Position numbers and translations under genes: made by a program | Part shown: piece after piece, positions 36,005-44,612 of the stretch | Layout: every line of letters begins with the position of its first letter | Numbering within the stretch: position 1 is the first letter of the stretch | DNA from: Prevotella pallens ATCC 700821 | GTDB lineage: Bacteria; Bacteroidota; Bacteroidia; Bacteroidales; Bacteroidaceae | Assembly (NCBI RefSeq): GCF_000220255.1 | Contig: NZ_GL982513.1 | Span: 1 to 64,000 of the forward strand | Direction of reading: 5' to 3' | DNA: 64,000 bases | The notes under the pieces: generated by a model | Databases searched by the model: none | What the model was told of the DNA's origin: nothing | What the model saw: the letters and a program-made list of their open reading frames with translations, nothing else

Positions 36005-37249
36005 ATGAGAAGTACATTTAAGATACTGTTCTATATCAACAGACAGAAAATAAAGGCAGACGGCAAGACCGCCATTCTCTGCCGTATCACCATAGACGGA
36101 AAAAGCATCGCCATTACCACAGGCGAGCAGTGCAAATCCTCCGAGTGGAATAGCCGACAGGGACTGACAACCGACAAGAAAACCAATCAAAGAATCGGCG
36201 AGTTCAAAGAACTTGTAGAAAAGACCTATCAGGAGATATTGATAAAGGACGGAGTGGTAAGTGTGGAACTGCTTAAAAACCGTTTGCAGAGGATAGCCAC
36301 CATGCCGACAACACTTCTTGCCATGAGCAAAGCAGAACTGCAATCCGTTAAAGAGTGCGTGGGCAAATCGAGAGTTGAGGGAACCTATCAGAATCTTCTC
36401 TATTCAGATAAGTTACTTACGGAATTTGTAAAGGATAAGGGAATGACGGATATAGTCATAGCCACTATAACGGAAGACTTGTTTGAAGAATACCGTTTCT
36501 ATCTGAAAAGACGAGGCTTGGCATCAGCAACCATGAATCGTTATCTTTGTTGGCTGAGTAGGCTGATGTATCGTGCGGTCAGCCATAGGCTCATTCGTTG
36601 CAATCCTTTTGAGAATGCCAAGTATGAGAAAGCGGAACAGAAGATACGCTTTCTGCAAAAGAGCGATGTTGCCAAACTCATGGCATTGAGAGTAATTGAT
36701 AAGGAAGCAGAACAAGCAAGGCGGATATTTATCTTCTCATGCTTTACGGGCTTGGCTATTGCTGATATGGAACATTTGCAATTTGGACACATTCAAACGG
36801 CAGCCGACGGACAGAAATATATCCGAAAAGAACGGCAGAAGACAAAGGTGGAGTTTGTTGTGCCCCTGCACCCGATAGCGGAGGCCATCATCGATCAATG
36901 TAAGGAAGAACTACCCAGCATGAAAGAAATGCAGACAGTGAAAGAAAAAGGTGACGACTTTATCTTTCACTGTGCTTGTAGCCGTAGCGTGATGAGTGCA
37001 AAGCTGAGCATCGTGGGAAAGGCTTGCGGTATCAGAGAACGGTTGTCCTATCATATGGCAAGGCACACTTTCGGTACAATGAGTTTAAGTGCAGGGATAC
37101 CCATCGAGAGCATTGCCAAGATGATGGGGCACGCCTCCATATCAAGCACCCAAATCTATGCACAGGTGACGGACAATAAGATTTCTGAGGATATGGATAG
37201 GTTGATAAGGAAACATCAGACAAAGGAAACGAAGGAGGAAGCCGTATGA
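36005..37249 (+). CDS. Tyrosine recombinase (integrase 2)
   Basis: 414 residues with the same three-domain layout as its neighbour but clearly diverged from it: Arm domain FKILFYINRQKIKADGKTAILCRITID, core-binding domain about 115-210, catalytic domain with YHMARHTFGTMSL and Tyr in STQIYAQVT. The first Arg is again replaced (FTGLAIADMEHL). The tandem pair is a common arrangement in Bacteroidota mobilizable elements. Its stop overlaps the start of the small downstream gene by 4 bp. Confidence 0.92.
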   Translation: MRSTFKILFYINRQKIKADGKTAILCRITIDGKSIAITTGEQCKSSEWNSRQGLTTDKKTNQRIGEFKELVEKTYQEILIKDGVVSVELLKNRLQRIATMPTTLLAMSKAELQSVKECVGKSRVEGTYQNLLYSDKLLTEFVKDKGMTDIVIATITEDLFEEYRFYLKRRGLASATMNRYLCWLSRLMYRAVSHRLIRCNPFENAKYEKAEQKIRFLQKSDVAKLMALRVIDKEAEQARRIFIFSCFTGLAIADMEHLQFGHIQTAADGQKYIRKERQKTKVEFVVPLHPIAEAIIDQCKEELPSMKEMQTVKEKGDDFIFHCACSRSVMSAKLSIVGKACGIRERLSYHMARHTFGTMSLSAGIPIESIAKMMGHASISSTQIYAQVTDNKISEDMDRLIRKHQTKETKEEAV

Positions 37250-37581
37250 ATACCTATCACTATCAAACTAAAAAAGACCGTAGCTATTTCGAGTGGGGCG
37301 ACAATATGCAAATCATTCGCAAAGGCAAAGGTAAAATCGCCATGACAGAGAGCGAACTGGTAGATTTCTTCGGTGTAACATGGAGGAAGCTCAACCATCG
37401 TCTGCAACTTCTACTAAAAGTCTCTCCCCTGCAACCCGACGAAAGGGATACAGGGGAGCAGGAAGTCTACGTGAACGGACGACTGCGAGGTTATGCTCCG
37501 CTTTATCCACTCACAATCATCATCGCCTTGTCTTATCAATTGGACAGTACGGAAGCACACTTCTTCAGGAAACATGTGTAG
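37246..37581 (+). pseudogene. Small element gene interrupted by the IS3-type insertion (5' part)
   Basis: 111 residues remain before a stop created at the insertion. The sequence TESELVDFFGVTWRKLNHRL suggests a winged-helix or helix-turn-helix near residue 33. The last stretch, LYPLTIIIALSYQLDSTEAHFFRKHV, resembles the RhuM-type domain ending in FRxW. If the insertion is removed with ATGT as the target duplication (37574-37577 and 38993-38996), the frame continues as VVKKRTRQALLNLANKLVKEK and stops at 39060, giving about 132 residues. It is translationally coupled to integrase 2, so it may be a recombination accessory protein. Confidence 0.6.
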
Positions 37582-37630
37582 TGTACTGAATAAGTTGACA
37601 CCTTCCCAATCAAAAAAGGAGTAAAAATTT

Positions 37631-37999
37631 ATGTCTCAGTACAATGAATCAGAGAAAATACTGTTATTACATCAGTATGTAACAAGTGGCTTAACCTTGC
37701 ATGAGTTCTCTTCTCGTCATGGTATCCCTTTAAGTACTTTCCATCGTATTTATACCGAATATGGCTCACCCGACGTCTCGTCAGTAGCATATCTTATGAA
37801 AAAAGAAGATATCCCCGTTCAGCTCGAAGAGCTCCAAGCGCAGCTATTACGCGAGCGCAAGGCTCATGAAAAAGAGATTAAACGTCTTGAAAAAGAATTG
37901 GCCGTTGAAAAACTTTATGGTTTGGCCAACAAGACGATGATCGATCTTGCCGAGAAGAAATACAACATCCGTATACGAAAAAACTCCGCTGCCAAGTAA
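37631..37999 (+). CDS. IS3-family OrfA (helix-turn-helix)
   Basis: 122 residues. An N-terminal helix-turn-helix (YVTSGLTLHEFSSRHGIPLSTFHRI, about 18-42) is followed by a leucine-zipper-like coiled coil (VQLEELQAQLLRERKAHEKE and onward, about 62-95). This is the DNA-binding and multimerising subunit. The frame ends at 37999 just after an A6C heptamer, where a fraction of ribosomes would slip into OrfB. Confidence 0.88.
   Translation: MSQYNESEKILLLHQYVTSGLTLHEFSSRHGIPLSTFHRIYTEYGSPDVSSVAYLMKKEDIPVQLEELQAQLLRERKAHEKEIKRLEKELAVEKLYGLANKTMIDLAEKKYNIRIRKNSAAK
37978..37984 (+). other. Programmed -1 frameshift site (A AAA AAC)
   Basis: The heptamer is in the correct phase with OrfA (cgA AAA AAC). 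After a -1 shift the frame runs on through LRCQVIKTLSQGKERQ into OrfB, giving the OrfAB transposase. No stimulatory hairpin was worked out. Confidence 0.8.
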
Positions 38000-38007
38000 T
38001 CAAGACC

Positions 38008-38883
38008 TTGTCGCAGGGAAAAGAAAGACAGGAGCTGGTAACTCATCCTGTCAGTTTACTCTGCGGTTATCTTGGCATAAGCAGACAAGGATATTACCGC
38101 CATGTGGATCGTTCTTTGGAGTTAGACGTCCTGCGCAGCAGCATCGTATTCTATGCGCAGGAGCTCCGCACCTCTTTACCCAAGGCCGGCATACGCATCC
38201 TTTACGAGCTATGCCGTCGCAAGTATGCAGATAAGTTTACCATCGGGCGCGACCAATGCTATGAGCTCTTCCGCTCTAATGGTCTGTGCCTTCGCCGTCG
38301 CAAACGCCCAAGGACGACCAACTCCAATCACCACTACCACATCTATGAAGACCTTCTCAATACAACGCCCAAGCTACATCCCGCCCGCTTCGGTGAGCTG
38401 TGCGTTACGGATATCACCTACGTGGCAACCTCTTCAGGTTGGGCCTATCTCTCTTTGGTAACCGATGCCGCTTCACGTCTGATAGTGGGCTGGTGCCTGC
38501 ATCCGACCCTTGAGAGACAAGGTCCGATGAAAGCCCTCTCTATGGCCATCGATTTCTACAGAAAGTATAATGTCGAACTCTCACAACTCATACACCACTC
38601 CGACCGCGGCGTGCAATACTGCTGCAATGAGTACGTCGACAAACTCAAATCTCTTGGAATACAAATAAGTATGACGCAAACCGGAGACCCATTGCACAAC
38701 GCCCTGGCCGAGAGGATGAACAATACGCTCAAGAACGGATGGCTCTTCAGTACAGAAGACAAAAGTCTGCAGCAGGTCAGGCGCCTTACAAAGAAAGCCA
38801 TCGACCTGTACAACACGTTCAGACCGCATCAGAGTCTGCAGATGAGAACGCCCTTGGAAGAAGTCGCAAGGTTGACGGCATAA
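38008..38883 (+). CDS. IS3-family OrfB transposase (DDE integrase core)
   Basis: 291 residues in the -1 frame relative to OrfA, best read as the C-terminal part of a frameshifted OrfAB; an independent TTG at 38008 is the only visible start. The HTH_21-like region (LPKAGIRILYELCRRKYADKFTIGRDQCYELF) is followed by the rve DDE core. Its first Asp is in CVTDITYV, the second in HHSDRGVQYCC, and the Glu in NALAERMNNTLKNGWLF, with K/R spacing typical of IS3 elements. All three catalytic acids are present, so the enzyme may be active. Confidence 0.9.
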   Translation: MSQGKERQELVTHPVSLLCGYLGISRQGYYRHVDRSLELDVLRSSIVFYAQELRTSLPKAGIRILYELCRRKYADKFTIGRDQCYELFRSNGLCLRRRKRPRTTNSNHHYHIYEDLLNTTPKLHPARFGELCVTDITYVATSSGWAYLSLVTDAASRLIVGWCLHPTLERQGPMKALSMAIDFYRKYNVELSQLIHHSDRGVQYCCNEYVDKLKSLGIQISMTQTGDPLHNALAERMNNTLKNGWLFSTEDKSLQQVRRLTKKAIDLYNTFRPHQSLQMRTPLEEVARLTA

Positions 38884-39000
38884 CTTCATCGGCACACATT
38901 ATTAAGTCAAACAATAAAAGAAGGAGGTAGAAACAACCACAACTAGAAAATAAAGATTAATTTTGCAATTGGAAGACAACTGTCAACTAACTATGTAGTT

Positions 39001-39060
39001 AAGAAAAGAACACGACAAGCCTTGCTGAACTTAGCAAATAAACTTGTCAAAGAAAAATGA
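39001..39060 (+). pseudogene. 3' remnant of the gene split by the insertion
   Basis: Encodes KKRTRQALLNLANKLVKEK and a stop, in frame with the 37246 gene once the insertion and one ATGT copy are removed. The basic, helical tail is a plausible C-terminus. Confidence 0.5.
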
Positions 39061-39548
39061 AATTAAGAAACCAAAGTTGTCAACTAATTCTAGGACATTA
39101 CAATGTATGTCAGAGATTGCAGAAACCTACATCCATAATAACACCGATATTCTTAATAGGAAAGACGGATACCTGATGATTATATTTTCTTTTTCTTTCA
39201 TTGATTATATCTTACTACATAACTACAATAAGGTATAATACGTTGAAAGAAAAAGGATTAAAAATTTTTATTGATATACGAATATTCTTTCGATTATTTA
39301 CTACGCTACTACAAAAAAAGATTTTTATTAAAACTGAATTGACAGTGTATAAAAACTAAAAGCACAACCATGAGAATTTATAGTTTATAACACATAAACT
39401 AAAAGAGCCGTATCAAACCCTATAATGAGTAACGATACAGCTCTTTTCCTTGTTTTGAGGAGGTTAAAGTTTCTAATCAAGAAGTTCACATTCTTTTAGA
39501 TGTTGGGGTTATGTCCCAATAAATATCATAAGTAATATTCTATTACAA
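39061..39548. other. Gap between IS remnant and siderophore-type operon
   Basis: 488 bp, very A+T-rich. No gene is supported. Only the convergent terminator at 39401-39447 is recognised. Confidence 0.5.
39401..39447 (-). terminator. Terminator of the TetR-TonB-DUF4374 operon
   Basis: AAAAGAGCcGTATC (39401-39414) pairs with GATACaGCTCTTTT (39434-39447), with one mismatch and a 19-base loop. It lies about 100 bp past the DUF4374 stop. Confidence 0.65.
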
Positions 39549-40742
39549 CTATTTAAGCTCATGCAACATATAGGGTGCTCCGGAAACCTTTACCTTCAAT
39601 TTTTCATAGCTTCCATCTTTCATGTGATAGACAAAATAACCCGTACCTTGGTCTGTTGACATGCCGAAGATGATGTCATTGCCCGACTTGCAAATGGATG
39701 CCGCCCAGCCTGTAGTTCCTGAGAAGTTCATCTTCTTGCAAGTCTTATCATAGAGATTAATCTCAAAAGGCTGGAACGATTTATCATGAACGTAATCAGG
39801 TGGGTTGCTTGCTGCCCCAGGAATATTTAGGTATCCATAAACCTTTCCGTTTCCACCATATACCTTATTATAGGCATATGAAGTTTTACCTCCTTTTACA
39901 CCATCCAGATTTACATCTGCAAGGGTAAAGCAATAAGACTTGTCAAACTCCTGTTCTCCCTTCTTAATGCGCAAGAAGCCTTCCTTTGCCCCCTTCTGAT
40001 AACCGAACATTCCTACGCAATAGAAATAAATATCACCCTTCTCGTCCACAAACGGATCACCAGCAGGTGTTCCACTGGACGACATCGTGACGCGACTGTC
40101 ACTAATAAGTTTTATTGGCTTGTCTGTTTTCGTGTCAATTAATGCAACATAGGCTCCAGTTTCGCAAGAATAAGCAGACTTCATTTGATTCAGAGACACA
40201 TATAAAATTCCATCTCTGATAACAGAGGCACACGGTTCAGGATTATTGTCACCAGAGGACTTTCCCAAGGAATAGTCGGATAAGTCTATTTCTCCTGTCT
40301 TCGTCATTGAGGATGGGTCAATAATCCACACCTTTCCAATACCAAGGCAAGAAACATATGCCTTCTTATTGGATGCGAACGTGATGTACGTTGCCTTAGC
40401 ACCACTTGGAAATACCATAGTCGTGCCCTCTTGGACGAGCTTGCCATCTTTTGGTGCATATTTGTAGAGGTGTTCCGTGTCAGTCACATATACCTTGCCA
40501 CCATGCACAAATGAAAATGCACCCTTGGCAAACACCAAAGCATTGTCCGTATTGAGCGAACCAGCTGTCAAGTCTTTGAACAGACTGACATATGTGTTCT
40601 CTCCAATATTCACGCTATGCACAAATCCTGCCTCGGACTTTGCTGGTGGTGTTGGAGGAACATCTGGAGTGTCTTTACTACATGAGGAAAGACCTGATAA
40701 CACAAGCAGCGCCGTGGCTGCGACTAAGAAATAATGTTTCAT
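39549..40742 (-). CDS. DUF4374-type beta-propeller surface lipoprotein (XusB-like)
   Basis: 397 residues. A lipobox in SGLSSC (Cys21) and an acidic/Pro-rich spacer (KDTPDVPPTPPAK) point to a surface-exposed lipoprotein. The rest is built of beta-rich repeats such as KVYVTDTEHLYKYAPKDGK, KAYVSCLGIGKVWIIDPSSM and ILYVSLNQMK...YVALIDTKTDKP, as in a propeller. DUF4374 proteins sit next to TonB receptors in Bacteroides; XusB of B. thetaiotaomicron is such a protein and captures enterobactin-type siderophores. The same role is inferred here from fold and neighbour. It is 35 bp downstream of the TonB receptor gene. Confidence 0.78.
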   Translation of the reverse strand: MKHYFLVAATALLVLSGLSSCSKDTPDVPPTPPAKSEAGFVHSVNIGENTYVSLFKDLTAGSLNTDNALVFAKGAFSFVHGGKVYVTDTEHLYKYAPKDGKLVQEGTTMVFPSGAKATYITFASNKKAYVSCLGIGKVWIIDPSSMTKTGEIDLSDYSLGKSSGDNNPEPCASVIRDGILYVSLNQMKSAYSCETGAYVALIDTKTDKPIKLISDSRVTMSSSGTPAGDPFVDEKGDIYFYCVGMFGYQKGAKEGFLRIKKGEQEFDKSYCFTLADVNLDGVKGGKTSYAYNKVYGGNGKVYGYLNIPGAASNPPDYVHDKSFQPFEINLYDKTCKKMNFSGTTGWAASICKSGNDIIFGMSTDQGTGYFVYHMKDGSYEKLKVKVSGAPYMLHELK

Positions 40743-40777
40743 TTTGACTATAAATTTTTGAAATGAATAATAAGAAT

Positions 40778-43192
40778 TTACATACTCATAGCTCCTCCTG
40801 AGACTTTGTCTCGGAACAGATTAAAACGCAATTTAGCCTTAAAGGTTCTGCCTTGCAGTGGCATTTTGAATTCCATGTAGTTCTCTTTGTCAAAAATATT
40901 TTCGACCTCGAAACTCAGAGAAACATTGTTATGCCAAAATGACTGTTGAAGCCCTATGGTAAACACATCGTTGGAAGGAATGATCCATTTCTTTCGTTGG
41001 TCGGGCAGTGTGCTCATTTGCCAGCCCCAATCGAATTCTCCGACATGAGAAACATCAACATAAACTCTGGACAACTCTTTCTTTCCCAACAAACCTTCAA
41101 CGTGATATTCCATGCCATAGTTGTAATAGAATGAAGGTATGTTGGGAACATGCTTGTCATACGTAGGATTATCCGAACCTTTCTCATCGTTTAACCATTT
41201 TTGACGGTCTCGAATGTCCTGCAATGTAAGATTAAAGTATGCATAGACGTTTGGGGTTATATCTACCTTTAAGTCAGTATCGAAACCAAGCGTACTTGTC
41301 TTTCCTAAGTTTATGTATATGGAACGGATGTCAGCGGGGAAAAGTCTTATCATATTCTTCATATACATATAATAAAAATTTGTTTCCCATTGCACACGAG
41401 TAAGCCCCAATAGATTTCTCTTGTCCATGATGACCCCAATGTTCAAATTATCTCCAACTTCTGGCTGAAGATTTACAGAAGGTTTGATACTCATTCCGTT
41501 TCCGAACAATTCTCCCGTATCAGGAATTCTTACATTGTGTGAAAACGAGATTTTTCCCCTCACACCTTTCCACAATTCATAGCTAAGCCCTTCGCTAAAG
41601 CCATAATACGTTTTGTTCACGTTGGTCTGTTGGGGAGCGAATACGCTTTCTGTCTTGTCTTTTGACAAAGCATCGCTTGTTCTATAGATTTTTGACTTCA
41701 GATAATAGATGCTTATTGTCAAGGAATTCTGAAAGCGATTATTAGAAGAAGCAAACAAATAACTTAGTCCGATGTTGTTTGAAGTCATTTTGCTGGGAAA
41801 TGAACTGGGGGCGAAGCCAAGGTATTCATTCATACGATCGTCCTTAGGTCTATAGTCCGAGAATACGAATTGATCATTCAGATTGAAAGTATGTCGTCCA
41901 AGTGTATATTTCAAGTTAAATTTATTTCGCAACTCAAATTGCCGGTCATGGGACTCGTTGAAAAGATTATCCTCTGTCTCCCCATTAGCTGGCGTGACCG
42001 TCCCATTCCATTGCGTTCTTGTAGTTGCCGTATCCGTCATGTTAGAACGTATGATGGGAACAACAAGTGTGTTTTTCAGCTCCAAATCTTTGAAAATGAA
42101 ATTTTTCTTCTCCATATTCAAAGTAGGCATAATATTAAGACTTTTTGTATAGGCATATCGAGAGTCAAAGTTGAGAGACTGTATGCCTTTCTTATTCCTG
42201 TAAAAAGCACATTCCAAATCCAGTTTGTCGAAGTATTGCTTTCTAAAACCTATGCCCACATGATAGAATTCTGCGTCATAATAGTCATTGTTTCGTCTCA
42301 CCTTTCTGTATTCAGAAGCAGGTAGATTCGTCTCAAACACTGGCCATGACATCATATAATTGTTCTTGGATTTGTTCCTGAAGAAAGCAATATTGAATAA
42401 TATTCCAGATTTTGCAAAAAGTTTCTGGGCACTTGCAAGTGTCTTGAATGTCCCGAATGATGCCAATTCCTGCGTAAAACCTACTAGGTCACATTCATCC
42501 TCTCGTGTCACTATGTTGATAGCACCACCAAGTCCATCACCGCCATATTCTGCAGGAACGATTCCTTTGTACACCTCTATGTACTTAATTACATCAATCG
42601 GAATATCGTTAATATCAAAGGAACCGTCAGGGCTATTTAAAGGAAATCCATTGATGTAGACAGCGACTCGCTTACCCTCCAGCCCATGTACAGATATGCG
42701 AGAGGCACTTCCTAATCCGCCTGACTTTCTCACCTTGATGCCAGACGTTCTTGTGAGAATTTCTTCTATACCGCTTGAACGTCCCCTCAACTTGGATCCG
42801 TCCACTACGGTTACAGCCATAGGACTCTGCCGAATGCGGTTTATTTCCGCCTGCTGGGAAGATCCCCTCACTACAACTTCGTTAAGGACGTTCGCTGATG
42901 ATTCTAAGAAAAAGTCTTTTGTGATATTGCCGTTTAACACAATGACTTGCCTTACTCGTTTATATCCAACAAATGAAACCTCAACGATACATGTTCCATT
43001 TGAGAGAATGTCAATTTGATAATTGCCTGTTTTGTCAGAAACTGTTTTCTGTTTTGTGTTTTTGATTGATATGTATGCCCCAGATATGGGAAGTCCTGTT
43101 TCTTTATCTATGATTTTCCCACGTAATATATTTTGGGCAGACAAAACTGTTGTACACAAACACAGTATCGTTACGATGAATAATCTGTTCAT
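40778..43192 (-). CDS. TonB-dependent outer-membrane receptor (XusA-like)
   Basis: 804 residues. A signal peptide (1-19, ending LSAQ) is followed by a CarboxypepD_reg-like domain (about 22-105, LRGKIIDKETGLPISGAYISIKNTKQ). The plug comes next (about 125-235, with VYINGFPLNSPDGSFDINDIP and the GGDGLGGAINIVTR plug end), then the 22-strand barrel closing with ENIFDKENYMEFKMPLQGRTFKAKLRFNLF. The single-barrel form without a SusD partner suits iron-chelate or vitamin uptake rather than glycan uptake. Together with the DUF4374 lipoprotein, xenosiderophore import is the best guess. The PepSY reductase that accompanies XusAB is not in the window. Confidence 0.88.
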   Translation of the reverse strand: MNRLFIVTILCLCTTVLSAQNILRGKIIDKETGLPISGAYISIKNTKQKTVSDKTGNYQIDILSNGTCIVEVSFVGYKRVRQVIVLNGNITKDFFLESSANVLNEVVVRGSSQQAEINRIRQSPMAVTVVDGSKLRGRSSGIEEILTRTSGIKVRKSGGLGSASRISVHGLEGKRVAVYINGFPLNSPDGSFDINDIPIDVIKYIEVYKGIVPAEYGGDGLGGAINIVTREDECDLVGFTQELASFGTFKTLASAQKLFAKSGILFNIAFFRNKSKNNYMMSWPVFETNLPASEYRKVRRNNDYYDAEFYHVGIGFRKQYFDKLDLECAFYRNKKGIQSLNFDSRYAYTKSLNIMPTLNMEKKNFIFKDLELKNTLVVPIIRSNMTDTATTRTQWNGTVTPANGETEDNLFNESHDRQFELRNKFNLKYTLGRHTFNLNDQFVFSDYRPKDDRMNEYLGFAPSSFPSKMTSNNIGLSYLFASSNNRFQNSLTISIYYLKSKIYRTSDALSKDKTESVFAPQQTNVNKTYYGFSEGLSYELWKGVRGKISFSHNVRIPDTGELFGNGMSIKPSVNLQPEVGDNLNIGVIMDKRNLLGLTRVQWETNFYYMYMKNMIRLFPADIRSIYINLGKTSTLGFDTDLKVDITPNVYAYFNLTLQDIRDRQKWLNDEKGSDNPTYDKHVPNIPSFYYNYGMEYHVEGLLGKKELSRVYVDVSHVGEFDWGWQMSTLPDQRKKWIIPSNDVFTIGLQQSFWHNNVSLSFEVENIFDKENYMEFKMPLQGRTFKAKLRFNLFRDKVSGGAMSM

Positions 43193-43196
43193 AATT

Positions 43197-43832
43197 TTAT
43201 GGATTAATGAGTTCTCGCCATCCTGCCGTATTATAGCGTATGTATTCAGATAAGACCTGTTTTACCTCTTCCTTGCAGATTTCTGTGCTTGAGACAATCT
43301 CTCCGATGATCGTTACCCATGTGGAAGAGGAAATCCGAAAGAATAGTGACGAAACTTTTGTTTGTATTTGTGGATAGACTTTTTGCATTTGATCAATATA
43401 TTCTTTACTTATTGCAACTTGTTCTTCGATAAAATTTTCACGGAAAAACTCTACAGAAGTACCTTTTGATTCAAAGAGTAATAACTTTAATTCTTCTTTA
43501 TATAAGAAAATTATTTTAAGCGTTTCTCTTAGCAAATCTTTTTGATTTTGTATAGAGAAGTGAAGTTTATCTGTTTTGTTATGTTCTATGCGATAGGAGG
43601 ACATCCTTTCATCCAAGACTATAAGTAAAGGTCTAAGGACAGTATAAAAAATATCATCCTTTGTCTTAAAATAATTGTATATATTACCTAAGGTAACTCC
43701 CGATTTTGCCGAAATTGTTCGCATCGAAGTTTTTCTAAAGCCATTTTTAATAAATTCATTGCGAGCTGCTGCGACAATCTTGTTTCTTATATCTTCTTTT
43801 AATATTTTCATTACTATTTTATTAACGGACAT
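43197..43832 (-). CDS. TetR/AcrR-family regulator
   Basis: 211 residues. The HTH is clear: RNKIVAAARNEFIKNGFRKTSMRTISAKSGVTLGNIYNYFKTKDDIF (about 16-62). The C-terminal ligand domain is not recognisable. It starts at 43832 or at an inner ATG (43811). It lies 4 bp upstream of the TonB receptor gene in the same direction, so it is probably an autoregulated local repressor of the cargo operon. A TetR protein, rather than Fur, controlling such an operon is unusual. Confidence 0.88.
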   Translation of the reverse strand: MSVNKIVMKILKEDIRNKIVAAARNEFIKNGFRKTSMRTISAKSGVTLGNIYNYFKTKDDIFYTVLRPLLIVLDERMSSYRIEHNKTDKLHFSIQNQKDLLRETLKIIFLYKEELKLLLFESKGTSVEFFRENFIEEQVAISKEYIDQMQKVYPQIQTKVSSLFFRISSSTWVTIIGEIVSSTEICKEEVKQVLSEYIRYNTAGWRELINP

Positions 43833-43856
43833 CGTTCAGTTTTGTTCATAAAAAAA

Positions 43857-43882
43857 AGCGTACTGTTAAAAAACAGTACGCT
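43857..43882 (-). terminator. Terminator of the excisionase-like gene pair
   Basis: AGCGTACTGTT (43857-43867) pairs perfectly with AACAGTACGCT (43872-43882) around AAAA. Read leftward it ends in a run of seven T. It separates the HTH genes from the TetR operon. Confidence 0.8.
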
Positions 43883-44016
43883 CCTTTTATTGTTGCCTTT
43901 ATGCGGCTGTGTGATATTTTCATCATTAATTCAATTTTGGATACAAAGGTATGGGAAGAATTCTATACTGGCAATACTTATTAATAGGTATTTTTAATCG
44001 AATTATAATACTAAAT

Positions 44017-44319
44017 TCAAATGGACTTAAAATAGTAATTCTCCTCCAACATCCTTTCCAAGTCCGAAGCCTTGTAGAGTATCTTCCCTGCAAACTGCGT
44101 GTAGGGTATAATCTTCCTGTCTCGGTAGTCCTGCAAGGTGCGGGGACTGATATACAGCCGCTCGCACACTTCCTTTCCTGTGAGGAAAAGTTCGCCTGCA
44201 AAGAGTGGCTTGTGTGTCTGTGCCACTTCCACAATCCGTTTTCCTACACCTCTCAACGCTGAGACAACCAGCTGCATCTCGTCCGTCTCCATGTTCAAGT
44301 CTCTTGCTGTTTCCATCAT
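44017..44319 (-). CDS. Excisionase-like HTH protein 1
   Basis: 100 residues. The C-terminal half is a MerR/Xis-type winged helix (LTGKEVCERLYISPRTLQDYRDRKIIPYTQFAGKILYKASDLERML). A helical N-terminus (about 1-40) may mediate oligomerisation. Such small proteins act as recombination directionality factors or regulators in Bacteroidota mobile elements. Its start overlaps the stop of the upstream HTH gene by 4 bp. Confidence 0.85.
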   Translation of the reverse strand: MMETARDLNMETDEMQLVVSALRGVGKRIVEVAQTHKPLFAGELFLTGKEVCERLYISPRTLQDYRDRKIIPYTQFAGKILYKASDLERMLEENYYFKSI

Positions 44320-44612
44320 ATCTGTCTGTTTTTAGGTTTGTTCAATTTCGTAAGAAGCAATGCTTCCACATCCTCGCGCTTGTAATAGCACTTGTGTCCG
44401 ATTTGCGTAAACGGCAGCACGCCCGTATCACGATAATGCTGCAAGGTGCGCTTGCTGATGTTCAGCAGCCGGCACACATCACCGTTGTGCAGCCAGTCCG
44501 TGTGCTTGCTTTTCTCTCCGAATGCCTTGTGGCAGCATTCCGCAAGGCTCAAGATTTCATCTCGAAGCTTTGCCCAATTGGTTTCCGTAATGACGTAATA
44601 GTTCATAATCAT
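44316..44612 (-). CDS. Excisionase-like HTH protein 2
   Basis: 98 residues with the same architecture as its neighbour: helical N-terminus (about 10-35) and Xis/MerR-type winged helix HNGDVCRLLNISKRTLQHYRDTGVLPFTQIGHKCYYKREDVEALL. The two are paralogues. It is the first gene of the pair and has an excellent promoter at 44658-44688. Confidence 0.85.
   Translation of the reverse strand: MIMNYYVITETNWAKLRDEILSLAECCHKAFGEKSKHTDWLHNGDVCRLLNISKRTLQHYRDTGVLPFTQIGHKCYYKREDVEALLLTKLNKPKNRQI

Larger units (their letters stand above)
37578..38992 (+). mobile_element. IS3-family insertion sequence (ends approximate)
   Basis: About 1.4 kb with two overlapping-frame transposase genes joined by a slippery site. 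A likely 4-bp target duplication ATGT lies at 37574-37577 and 38993-38996. AAGTTGACA near the left end and TGTCAACT near the right end are complementary, but the two are not equally distant from the proposed tips, so the terminal bases are uncertain by up to about 10 bp. Confidence 0.75.

Noticed and set aside
39044-39238. 64-residue frame after the insertion sequence
   Set aside because: Starts at TTG within the remnant of the split gene, with no ribosome site or family resemblance.
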